Shown here one piece after another: positions 1 to 6,896 of a stretch of DNA of 11,481 nt. Position numbers and translations under genes: made by a program. Each line of letters opens with the position of its first letter. Position 1 is the first letter of the stretch. Origin of the DNA: Thiomonas sp. (GTDB lineage Bacteria; Pseudomonadota; Gammaproteobacteria; Burkholderiales; Burkholderiaceae_C). Location: the NCBI GenBank assembly GCA_027451915.1, contig DAIDHU010000474.1, positions 1-11,481 on the forward strand, written 5' to 3'. The notes beneath the pieces are model-generated. The model made no database searches and was not told where the DNA came from. It saw only the letters and a list, made by a program, of their open reading frames with translations.

Positions 1-998
1 ACATAGCGCTGGATGAAGTCGGTGCCGCGGCGGTAATCCGCGAACAAGGCGTCGTCGATCACGATGGTCTGGATGCACGCGCGCGCGCCGGGCCGAAGCA
101 GCGCGGCCACGCTGCGGAAATACGCGGGCCAGTACGCCTCGCCCACGGCCTCGAACATCTCGATGGAGGCCAGCGCGTCGAATCCGCCCGCGGGCGCGAG
201 TCGCTGCGCGTCGCGGTAATCGCACAGGTGCACCCTGGCCAGCGCCTCCAGCCCGGCGCCGCGCAGGCGCGCCTGCGCGAACTCCAGCTGTCGCTCGGAC
301 AAGGTGATGCCGTCGACCTGCAGACCGGCGCGCGCCGCGGTCTCGGCGAAGCCTCCCCAGCCGCAGCCCAGCTCGACCACACGCTGGCCGGGGCGTGGCT
401 GCAGTTCGGCGAGCACGCGGTCGAGCTTGGCCTGTTGCGCCTGCTCCAGGCTCATGCCGGGCTGGGTGAACAGCGCCGAGGAATAGTTCATGCCGGGGTC
501 CAGCCACAGCCGGTAGAAGTCGTTGCCGAGGTCGTAGTGGGCGTGGATGTTGTCCCGGCTTCCGCGCCGCGTGTTGCGCCGCAGCACCAGGTGGCGCAGA
601 CGCGCCATCAAGGTGCCCAGCGGGCTGCCGTGCAGCGCGCGCTGCACCACCGCGCGGTTGGCCAGCAGCAGGCCGAGCAGACCCGGCAGGTCCGGGCTGC
701 TCCACTGGCCGCGAAAGTAGCCCTCGGCGAATCCGATGTCCCCGCGGCGCAGCACGGCGCCGAATACGGACCAATCGTGCACCTGCGCCTGCGCCACGGG
801 CTGGCCGGACTCGCCAGGGCCCAGCGCGAGCAGTCGGCCGTCTGGCAGGCGAAGCTCGAGGCGCCCGTGGCGCAGCTTGCGCAACATGGCCAGCACGCTG
901 CGCGCCGCCAGTGGCGCGCGGGCGGCGCGCTGGCGGGGCAGGGAGGCGGCGCCGCCGTGCAGGGCGCCTGTGCGAGAGGAGTCGGAGCGGGCGTTCAT
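1..998 (-). CDS. cfa: Cyclopropane-fatty-acyl-phospholipid synthase family methyltransferase (C-terminus cut by window edge)
   Basis: SAM-dependent methyltransferase of the CFA synthase family (COG2230), which in characterised members adds a methylene group across the double bond of unsaturated acyl chains in membrane phospholipids. The 332 residues visible begin at an ATG whose bases overlap the stop of the upstream gene (ATGA), so translation is probably coupled. Visible marks are HYDLGNDF at residues 154-161, the SAM-binding glycine motif VVELGCGWGG at 207-216, MFEAVG further on, and the family signature TDFIQRYV right at the edge. The frame is open to base 1, so only the last part of the catalytic domain is missing. 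At residue 174 there is Ser in MNYSSALF, where E. coli Cfa has Cys139. The product could be a cyclopropane or another methylated acyl chain; the family is certain, the exact product is not. Confidence 0.93.
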   Translation of the reverse strand, partial: MNARSDSSRTGALHGGAASLPRQRAARAPLAARSVLAMLRKLRHGRLELRLPDGRLLALGPGESGQPVAQAQVHDWSVFGAVLRRGDIGFAEGYFRGQWSSPDLPGLLGLLLANRAVVQRALHGSPLGTLMARLRHLVLRRNTRRGSRDNIHAHYDLGNDFYRLWLDPGMNYSSALFTQPGMSLEQAQQAKLDRVLAELQPRPGQRVVELGCGWGGFAETAARAGLQVDGITLSERQLEFAQARLRGAGLEALARVHLCDYRDAQRLAPAGGFDALASIEMFEAVGEAYWPAYFRSVAALLRPGARACIQTIVIDDALFADYRRGTDFIQRY

Positions 999-1768
999 GG
1001 TGTCAGGGGCTCTCGGGAGGCCTTGGGCCTGGAAAAGAAGGGCACGCGCTTGCGCCACAGGCCCAGCGCCTGCCAGTGGATACGCGCGATGACCCCGAAA
1101 CTGTGCAGGGGATGGGCGAGCAACGCGCGCCGCGCGGAGCCCGGGGTCAGGGGCCGCAGGCTGCCGCCGATGCTGGTGCGCAAAAGCGGACCCAGGGCAT
1201 CGTCGTGATCCACCCGCGCGACCACGCGCTCGGCGCCATCGCGCGTGCAGCGCAGGAATCGGAAACGGTAGCCGCCCTCGATGCGGCAAAAGGGCGACAC
1301 ATGCATGGCCTTGTCCGCGCGCAGTTCCTCGCCCCAGGCCACGCCGCCGGCGCAGCCCGAGCGCAGCACGTAGCAGTGGCGCTCGCCGAAGGTGCTGTTG
1401 ACCTCGGCCACCACGGCGGCCAGCGAGCCGTCCGCGCGGTGGCAATACCAGAAGCTCACCGGCTTGAACACGTAGCCCAGCACGCGGGCGAAGGTCTGCA
1501 GCCAGATCTCACCCTGCGCGTCGTGCACGCCTTGCTCGCGCAGCAGGCCCTCGATCCAGGCCAGGCTGTCCTCGCCGCCCTCGCCATGGTCGGCGTCGTG
1601 AAAACTCAGCCAGGCGCGGCGATTGCGCGGGATCGCCAGCGTGGCCTCGCCCCGCGCCAGCGCCCGCATGGGGAGCATGAGAAAGAACACGCGGTAGGCG
1701 AAGGCATGGCGCGCCGGGCGCAGGCGCGTGTGGTGCACCACGCCGCGGCCGATCAGCGCAACGCTCAT
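995..1768 (-). CDS. DUF1365 family protein
   Basis: A 257-residue protein of the DUF1365 family (COG3496), whose biochemical role is not established. Family-typical segments are visible: RVFFLMLP near the N-terminus, KPVSFWYCHRADG followed by AEVNSTFGE in the middle, and KAMHVSPF ahead of a YRFRF strand. No signal peptide or clear membrane segment is seen. The start at 1768 is preferred because its ATG overlaps the stop of the flavoprotein gene (ATGA) and a GGAG sits 8 bases before it; the frame itself stays open further upstream, to 2332, but that stretch lies antiparallel-free inside the flavoprotein gene in another frame. The stop again overlaps the start of the CFA synthase gene. Sitting between a flavoprotein and a CFA synthase is the usual setting for this family, which points by association to lipid modification. 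Confidence 0.92.
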   Translation of the reverse strand: MSVALIGRGVVHHTRLRPARHAFAYRVFFLMLPMRALARGEATLAIPRNRRAWLSFHDADHGEGGEDSLAWIEGLLREQGVHDAQGEIWLQTFARVLGYVFKPVSFWYCHRADGSLAAVVAEVNSTFGERHCYVLRSGCAGGVAWGEELRADKAMHVSPFCRIEGGYRFRFLRCTRDGAERVVARVDHDDALGPLLRTSIGGSLRPLTPGSARRALLAHPLHSFGVIARIHWQALGLWRKRVPFFSRPKASREPLTP

Positions 1769-3135
1769 GCCAGCAACTCCAGGACCTCTTCGAAACCCCG
1801 CGACGCGTGCGCTCGCTGCTGGTCCATCCAGGCTTGTGCGGCAGCGCGCCCGGCACGCAAGCCGTCTTCGTGGAATCCGTGCCCGCACCAGGCCCCGCAG
1901 AAGTAGCTTCGACGCCGCCCCTGCAAGGCCGGCACCCTGGCCTGGGCGGCGATGGCGGCGGCGTCGAACACCGGGTGGGCGTACTCCATTTCCTGCAGCA
2001 CCTGGGCCGGATCGGGCTCGCGCAAGGGGTTGAGGGACACCAGCAGCGCGCGCTGGAAGGGCACCGGCTGCAGCTTGTTGATCAGGTAATGCAGACAGAC
2101 CGAGCACGCCTCGGCGCCATCGATGCCGTCGCCGCGCGGCTGCCCGCTCTCGAAGTTCCAGGCAGCCCAGGCCTTGCGGCTGCGCGGCAGCAACGTGGCG
2201 TCCGTGTGCAACAAGGCGCGGTTGGCTTGATAGCGCACGGCGCCCAGCACCTCGCGCTCGGTGTCGTCGGCGTCGACCAGCAGTTCGAGGGCCTGGTCGC
2301 TGTGGCAGGCCAGCACCACGTGGTCGAACCATTCGGTTCCGGAGTCAGTGCTCACTTCCACGCCAACCTCGTAGCGCTTGACGCGCCGCACCGGGCATTG
2401 CAGCCTGGTGTCGGGCAGTTGCTCCACGATGCGCTGCACGTAGCGGCGGGCACCGCCGCGCACGGTGTACCACTGGGGCCGACCCTCGACCTGCAACAAC
2501 CCGTGGTTGTGGCAAAAGCGCACCATCGAGGCCAGCGGAAAATCGAGCATGCGCCGCGCCGGACAGGACCAGATGCAGGCGAGCATCGGCAGCAGATAGT
2601 CCTGCACGAAGGCCTCGCCATAGGCCCCGTCGCGCAGGAACCGGCCCACGCTGCGTTGCTCGCCCTGCAGCCCGGCCTGCGCCAGCGCCGTGGCCTCGCG
2701 GTTGAAGCGCAGGATGTCGCGCAGCATGCCCCAGAAGCGCGGACGCAGCAGGTTGGCGCGCTGTGCGAACACGGTGTCCAGGCTGGAGCCGCTCCACTCC
2801 AGCCGGGCGCCGTCGTCCAGGGGCCGCTGCACCGAAAAGGACATGTCCGACTTCGCCAGCTCCACATCGAGTTCGGCGAACAGCCCGAGCAACCCGGGAT
2901 AGGTGCGCTCGTTGAGCACCAGGAAGCCGGTGTCCACGGGGTAGCTGACGCCGTCCACGGTGGCATCCACGGTGTGCACATGGCCGCCGAAATGCGAGCC
3001 TGCCTCGAACACCGTCAGCCGGGCATGGTCCTTGAGCGCCCAGGCGGCCGCCAGCCCGGCGATGCCGCTGCCGACGATGGCGACCCTGGGTAGCTGCTCG
3101 CCGCGATCGCGGCGCGAGGAATTCGGCTGGGACAT
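1765..3135 (-). CDS. FAD-dependent amine-oxidase-like protein (COG2907 type)
   Basis: A 456-residue flavoprotein of the amine oxidase/phytoene-desaturase fold, COG2907 type. The N-terminal dinucleotide-binding site is plain: VAIVGSGIAGLAA at 18-30 with the three glycines at 22, 24 and 27, and Glu44 at the end of the second strand to hold the FAD ribose. SHFGGHVHT follows, and the C-terminal FAD-closing motif SYFCGAWCGHGFHEDG lies at 410-425. Length is normal for the family. It is the first gene of a three-gene operon with DUF1365 and CFA synthase, joined by 4-bp overlaps. The substrate is not known from the sequence; in this context an oxidation or desaturation step on a membrane acyl chain is a reasonable inference. 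The ATG at 3135 has no convincing Shine-Dalgarno, but no better start precedes the FAD motif. Confidence 0.92.
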   Translation of the reverse strand: MSQPNSSRRDRGEQLPRVAIVGSGIAGLAAAWALKDHARLTVFEAGSHFGGHVHTVDATVDGVSYPVDTGFLVLNERTYPGLLGLFAELDVELAKSDMSFSVQRPLDDGARLEWSGSSLDTVFAQRANLLRPRFWGMLRDILRFNREATALAQAGLQGEQRSVGRFLRDGAYGEAFVQDYLLPMLACIWSCPARRMLDFPLASMVRFCHNHGLLQVEGRPQWYTVRGGARRYVQRIVEQLPDTRLQCPVRRVKRYEVGVEVSTDSGTEWFDHVVLACHSDQALELLVDADDTEREVLGAVRYQANRALLHTDATLLPRSRKAWAAWNFESGQPRGDGIDGAEACSVCLHYLINKLQPVPFQRALLVSLNPLREPDPAQVLQEMEYAHPVFDAAAIAAQARVPALQGRRRSYFCGAWCGHGFHEDGLRAGRAAAQAWMDQQRAHASRGFEEVLELLA

Positions 3136-3237
3136 GGTTGCGCTCGAAGGGGAGATGGGGGCTGCCTTGTTGCATACGCTGCAAGAGCCGCAACGGATTC
3201 AAGACTCCGGCTGGGATGCCTTTGGGCCTCATTGTCG

Positions 3238-3311
3238 CATGTTTGTCCAGGACAGTTACGGTCCGTTATGCGATTCCCGGGGCCAATAGTCATGTTTGTC
3301 ATGGACATACA
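3238..3311. promoter_or_regulatory. Twin palindromic boxes in the divergent promoter region
   Basis: Two copies of CATGTTTGTC-NN-GGACA begin at 3238 and 3291, 15 of 17 bases identical and exactly 53 bp apart, close to five helical turns. Each is a dyad: the first holds the perfect TGTCCAGGACA (3244-3254), the second is TGTTTGTC-ATG-GACATACA (3293-3311) with 7 of 8 arm bases complementary. Both lie between the divergent flavoprotein operon and the membrane protein gene, so binding by one dimeric regulator that controls either or both is likely. The regulator is not in the window. A MerR-type or other dimeric factor would fit the arm length; the family cannot be fixed from the sequence. Confidence 0.5.
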
Positions 3312-3362
3312 GGGTATGCCTTCCATGCCGGGCCTCCACCATTCCCATGCCGGGAAGCTCGC

Positions 3363-3382
3363 AAACCCCTAGACTGGGGTTT
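3363..3382. promoter_or_regulatory. Perfect inverted repeat just before the membrane protein start
   Basis: AAACCCC-TAGACT-GGGGTTT has perfect 7-base arms and a 6-base loop and ends 4 bases before the ATG at 3387. The GGGG of the right arm (3376-3379) is the only Shine-Dalgarno-like run for that gene. In RNA a hairpin here would hide the ribosome site; as DNA it could be an operator. There is no T-run after it, so it is not a standard terminator. Which role applies depends on where the transcript starts, which the sequence does not tell. Confidence 0.4.
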
Positions 3383-3386
3383 CACC

Positions 3387-4187
3387 ATGAGTCTGCTGCT
3401 GTTCAAGATCGCGATCACCCCTCTGCTGGTCCTCGGCGCGACCCTGCTGCAGCGACGCTTCGGAGGTTCCATCGGCGGGCTGCTCACCGGCCTGCCGCTG
3501 ACCTCCGCGCCGCTCTCGGTGTTCCTGGCGGTGCAGAACGGTCCGGGCTTCGCCTCGCGCGCGGCGGTGGGCACCCTGCTGGGACTGACCGGCACGGCCG
3601 GCTTTTGCGCGACCTATGCGCGCGCCGCGCGGGGGCGCCGCTGGGCCCCCGCCCTGTTGCTGGCAAGCCTGGCCAGCGCGGGCCTGTTCCTGCTGCTGGC
3701 ACGCCTGCCCCAGCGGCCCGGCATGGCCGCGGCGATGGTGTTTCCGGCCCTCGTGGCGCTGGCCCTGCTGGCGGGCCGGCAGGGGCCGATCCTGCAGACT
3801 CCGCACCCCTGGTGGGACCTGCCGGCGCGCATGGCCTTCGCCCTGGCCGTGGTGCTGGGCATCACGGCCGCCTCGCTGCACCTGGGCGCCACCTGGAGCG
3901 GCTTGCTGGCCGCGCTTCCCGTGCTGTCGGCGACCATGGGAGGCTTCACCCACCGGCAGGCGGGTCCCGAGGCGGCGCGCGCCTTGCTGCGAGGCATCAT
4001 CGTCGGCTGCCTGGGTGCCGCCACCTTCAACCTGGTCGTGGCGCTGGGGCTGCAGCGCGGCGGCCTGGCCGCCGCCTACGGTGTCGCCGTGCTCGGCGCC
4101 CTCGGCGCCGCCGCGCTGGGCCACGTCGCCTTCGCCTCGGGCGGTGGCGCCGCACAGTTGCTGCGCGAGGTGTTGCGGCGCGCCTGA
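3387..4187 (+). CDS. Polytopic membrane protein of unknown function with internal duplication
   Basis: A 266-residue, very hydrophobic protein with about nine predicted membrane segments and almost no long loops. It appears to be built of two related halves: residues about 5-73 and 146-215 share the order of a VLG-containing helix, then GGLLTGLP / SGLLAALP, a polar NGPGFA / QAGPEA turn and a VGTLLG / RGIIVG helix. That pattern is common in small transporters that arose by duplication, but I do not recognise the family and give no substrate. The ATG at 3387 was chosen because hydrophobic coding starts there and an inverted repeat with a GGGG run precedes it; the same frame is open back to 3138, but that part crosses the control region and reads as non-coding. 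It is divergent from the flavoprotein operon and may share its operators. Confidence 0.82.
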   Translation: MSLLLFKIAITPLLVLGATLLQRRFGGSIGGLLTGLPLTSAPLSVFLAVQNGPGFASRAAVGTLLGLTGTAGFCATYARAARGRRWAPALLLASLASAGLFLLLARLPQRPGMAAAMVFPALVALALLAGRQGPILQTPHPWWDLPARMAFALAVVLGITAASLHLGATWSGLLAALPVLSATMGGFTHRQAGPEAARALLRGIIVGCLGAATFNLVVALGLQRGGLAAAYGVAVLGALGAAALGHVAFASGGGAAQLLREVLRRA

Positions 4188-4200
4188 AAGCGACTATCCT
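4173..4200 (+). promoter_or_regulatory. Candidate sigma-70-like promoter for the cyclic-di-GMP gene
   Basis: TTGCGG (4173-4178) and TATCCT (4195-4200) are separated by 16 bases and lie about 45 bases before the start at 4246, overlapping the end of the membrane protein gene. The match to consensus is partial (four of six at each element), so read-through from the upstream gene remains possible. GGGAG at 4232-4236 then gives a good ribosome site 9 bases before the ATG. Confidence 0.3.
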
Positions 4201-4245
4201 GGGTCCGGCGAACATCATCGCTTCGCGCAATGGGAGATTCGCTCC

Positions 4246-6336
4246 ATGGACCCGGAGTCACGAGCCAAGGTCTGCCTGTTCGAGGCCATCGTCGCATCGC
4301 ACGACGACGCCATGGTCAGTCTCACGCCCGACGGCCTGGTCAGCAGCTGGAATCCCGCCGCGCAGCGCCTGTTCGGGCACTCGGCGCCCCAGGCGCTGGG
4401 GCGGCACATCGAGACGCTGCTGGTGCAGCACAACCCGCCCCTGCCTGGCGGCGACTCCGAGGCCGCGCAAGGCCTGAGTTCGCCGGCACTGGTGCGGGGC
4501 GCGCGAGGCGACCTGATCTCGGCGCTGGTCACACGGCGCCCGCTGCAGGACTCGCGGCTTGGCGACATGGGCACGCTGGTCACGGTGCATCCGATGCGCC
4601 AGGCCCTGGCCACCGCCCAGGACTTCGGGCCCAGGACGCAGCCGATCAACGTCTACGAGTCCCTGGTCGAGTCCACCGACGACGCCATCGTCACCAAGAC
4701 CCTCGGGGGCATCGTGCTGAGCTGGAATCCGGGAGCCCAGCGCATTTTTGGCTACAGCGCGGCGGAAATGATCGGTGAGCCGATCACCAAGCTGATCCCG
4801 GTGGATCGCCTGCACGAGGAGGAAATGATCCTGCAGCGCATCGCCAGCGGCGAGCGCGTGGAGCATTTCGAAACCGTGCGCGTGCACCGCGACGGCCACC
4901 TCGTGCATGTATCCGTGACCATCTCCCCGCTGCGCGACGCGGCCGGACGCATCGTCGGCGCCTCCAAGATCGCGCGCGACATCGGCGAACGCATCCGGGC
5001 CGCGCAGACCATCTGGCGCCAGGCCAACCAGGACGCGCTGACCGGGCTTCCCAACCGCCATGCCTTCGGCCAGCGCCTGGGCATGGAGGCGCAGCGCGCG
5101 CGGCGCGACCAGCTCTCCTTCGCCGTGCTCTACGTGGATCTCGACCACTTCAAGTCCGTCAACGACTCGCTGGGACATGGAGCGGGTGATGCGCTGCTGG
5201 GTGCAGTGGCCGATTGCTTGCGCTCGGCGCTGCGCACCTCCGACGTGCTGGCACGCCTGGGGGGCGACGAGTTCAGCGTGATGCTGCCTGCCCCGGCCGA
5301 TGCGCGCACGGCGCGCCGGGTCGGCGCCAAGCTGCTCGAGGCGCTGGCGCCCGCCTTCCCGATCGGAGGCCATGCCATCCATATTTCCGCCAGCATCGGC
5401 CTGGCGGTGTTCCCGCAGGATGCCGACTCCCCCGAAGACCTGCAGCGCTGCGCCGATCTGGCGATGTACGAGGCCAAGCACGCCGGCCGCAACCGCACGG
5501 TGGTCTACGAGTCGTCCATGAACCAGCGCGCGCGCGGGCGCCTGGTGCTGGTTGGAGACCTGCGCCGCGCCTGCCGGCTGGGCGAGCTGTTCCTGATGTA
5601 CCAGCCGGTGGTGCGCACCGCCGACGGCTCGCTGGCCAAGTTCGAGGCCCTGGTGCGCTGGCGGCATCCGGCCTTTGGCGTGGTGCCACCCGCGCGGTTC
5701 ATCGCCCTGGCCGAGGAAAGCGGGCTGATCGTCGAGATCGGCGAGTGGGTATTTCGCAGCGCCGCCGAACAGGCGCTGCGCTGGCAGGGACCGGACGGCC
5801 AGGGGCCGCAGATGAGCTTCAACGTCTCGCCGGTGCAACTGGCCGCCGACCGCGACCCCACGCAGGGCTGGATGGATTACCTGGAGCGCATCGGGCTGCC
5901 CCCGCAACGCCTGGTGGTGGAAGTGACCGAAACGGTGATCCTGGACGAATCCCCGCGCATCGCCCAGCGCCTGCGGGATCTGCGCGCGCGCGGGCTGCAG
6001 GTCGCGGTGGACGACTTCGGCACCGGTCATTCCAACCTGGCCTCGCTCAGCCGGGTGGAGGTGGACTACCTGAAGATCGACCAATCCCTGGTGCGCAGAC
6101 TTCCCGGGGATACGCGCAAGCATGCGATCTGCGAGGCCATCGTCGCCATGTCGCACCGCCTGGGAATCGGGGTCATCGCCGAGGGCATCGAGACCGAGGA
6201 GGAACTGGCCCGCGTGCGCGACATCGCCTGCGATTTCGGGCAGGGCTACCTGTACGCGCGCCCGCTGGACGCGCAGGCCGCCACCGAATGGATGCTGCAG
6301 AACCAGGCGCGGCGCCGCGCAGCGGGTCCCGTCTAG
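4246..6336 (+). CDS. PAS-PAS-GGDEF-EAL cyclic-di-GMP synthase/phosphodiesterase
   Basis: A 696-residue cytoplasmic signalling enzyme with no membrane segment. In order: a PAS-like domain (about 8-118), a second PAS domain (137 to about 255), GGDEF (263-425) and EAL (about 443-690). The diguanylate cyclase site is canonical, GGDEF at 339-343, with the inhibitory c-di-GMP site RTSD at 330-333. The phosphodiesterase half keeps EAL at 467-469, the NVSPVQL and EVTET acidic/Asn positions, DDFGTG at 589-594, DYLKID, VIAEG at 643-647 and FGQGYL, so both activities may be intact. SWNP at the start of each PAS core supports two repeated sensors; their ligand or cofactor cannot be told. The ATG has GGGAG 9 bases upstream. 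Its TAG stop is shared, as CTAG, with the convergent regulator gene. It presumably controls motility or biofilm, but targets are not visible. Confidence 0.95.
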   Translation: MDPESRAKVCLFEAIVASHDDAMVSLTPDGLVSSWNPAAQRLFGHSAPQALGRHIETLLVQHNPPLPGGDSEAAQGLSSPALVRGARGDLISALVTRRPLQDSRLGDMGTLVTVHPMRQALATAQDFGPRTQPINVYESLVESTDDAIVTKTLGGIVLSWNPGAQRIFGYSAAEMIGEPITKLIPVDRLHEEEMILQRIASGERVEHFETVRVHRDGHLVHVSVTISPLRDAAGRIVGASKIARDIGERIRAAQTIWRQANQDALTGLPNRHAFGQRLGMEAQRARRDQLSFAVLYVDLDHFKSVNDSLGHGAGDALLGAVADCLRSALRTSDVLARLGGDEFSVMLPAPADARTARRVGAKLLEALAPAFPIGGHAIHISASIGLAVFPQDADSPEDLQRCADLAMYEAKHAGRNRTVVYESSMNQRARGRLVLVGDLRRACRLGELFLMYQPVVRTADGSLAKFEALVRWRHPAFGVVPPARFIALAEESGLIVEIGEWVFRSAAEQALRWQGPDGQGPQMSFNVSPVQLAADRDPTQGWMDYLERIGLPPQRLVVEVTETVILDESPRIAQRLRDLRARGLQVAVDDFGTGHSNLASLSRVEVDYLKIDQSLVRRLPGDTRKHAICEAIVAMSHRLGIGVIAEGIETEEELARVRDIACDFGQGYLYARPLDAQAATEWMLQNQARRRAAGPV

Positions 6337-6734
6337 TCCAGCAGGGCTTTCAGGGCCTCGATGTCCTCGCCGCAGGCGCGCGCCGCGGTCTGCTCGATGC
6401 GCCGGTACAGGCGCACGAGTTCCAGGCCCGTGGCGGTCAGTCGGCTGCCTCCGCCCTGGGCGCCGCCGTGCACCGATTCCACCACCGGTGCCCGCAGGCA
6501 GCGATTGAGATCGTCGAGCAGCATCCAGGCCCGCCGGTAGGACATGCCCAGGTCGCTCGCCGCGGCGATGATCGAGCCGGCGTCCCGCACGGCCTCCAGC
6601 AGCTCGATCCTGCCGGGCCCCACGGCGATGTGCGTGCCCTTGGTCAGGCGCAGCCGAAAACGCGCCACGGCAGCGGCCTCGGCGGCCTGCCGGGCGGCGG
6701 GCGCTGGAGCTTTGCGGGCGGCGGGGTCGGACAT
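6333..6734 (-). CDS. Stand-alone ModE-type winged-helix regulator
   Basis: A 133-residue DNA-binding protein matching the N-terminal domain of ModE (COG2005). After an Ala/Pro-rich stretch (to about 22) the fold reads GRIELLEAVRDAGSI (41-55), the recognition region AAASDLGMSYRRAW (57-70), and the wing GGAQGGGSRLT (90-100) leading into TATGLELVRLY. Full ModE proteins carry two C-terminal molybdate-binding (MOP/TOBE) domains; here the protein ends after the HTH, so direct molybdate sensing is doubtful. No strong Shine-Dalgarno precedes the ATG. It is divergent from an MFS exporter and convergent with the GGDEF-EAL gene, overlapping it by 4 bases. Control of the exporter, or of molybdenum-related genes such as the nearby coxG-xdhC pair, is possible but only inferred. 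Confidence 0.88.
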   Translation of the reverse strand: MSDPAARKAPAPAARQAAEAAAVARFRLRLTKGTHIAVGPGRIELLEAVRDAGSIIAAASDLGMSYRRAWMLLDDLNRCLRAPVVESVHGGAQGGGSRLTATGLELVRLYRRIEQTAARACGEDIEALKALLD

Positions 6735-6752
6735 GGGAAACGGGGGCTACGA

Positions 6753-6766
6753 ACGCGGCGCCGCGT
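6753..6766. promoter_or_regulatory. 14-bp perfect palindrome between the ModE-type regulator and the MFS gene
   Basis: ACGCGGCGCCGCGT is a perfect palindrome lying 18 bases before the regulator start, inside the 162-bp divergent region. A looser dyad, GGCCC-N13-GGGCC, follows at 6771-6793. Either could be an operator for autoregulation and for control of the exporter. In DNA this rich in G and C, such palindromes also arise by chance, so confidence is low. No clear -35/-10 pair is seen for either gene. Confidence 0.28.
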
Positions 6767-6896
6767 GGGCGGCCCAGCCCACAGCATAGGGCCGGCGTGC
6801 TCCGCGACCCGCGTCGTGGCTGTCGCCCAGCGGCCTCGGCCGTTCCCTCCGACAATGTGCAGCCTCGTGCCAGCGCATGGCAGCCGATCCCGCCCG

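Noticed and set aside
1807..3093. 428-codon plus-strand frame opposite the flavoprotein gene
   Set aside because: Antisense shadow; the minus-strand frame carries both FAD motifs and the operon overlaps.
3138..3386. N-terminal extension of the membrane protein to 3138
   Set aside because: The added residues are not membrane-like and cross the operator repeats and the inverted repeat; the hydrophobic protein begins at 3387.
4258..6855. Very long open frame on the minus strand (865 codons)
   Set aside because: It lies opposite the GGDEF-EAL and ModE-type genes, whose domains are unambiguous. Its His/Gln/Arg/Gly-rich, motif-free product is what antisense of GC-rich coding sequence gives.
5214..6896. 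Upstream extension of the MFS frame through the GGDEF-EAL gene
   Set aside because: The frame merely lacks stops. The MFS-like protein begins near 6897, and a fusion would have to overlap a clear gene in another frame.
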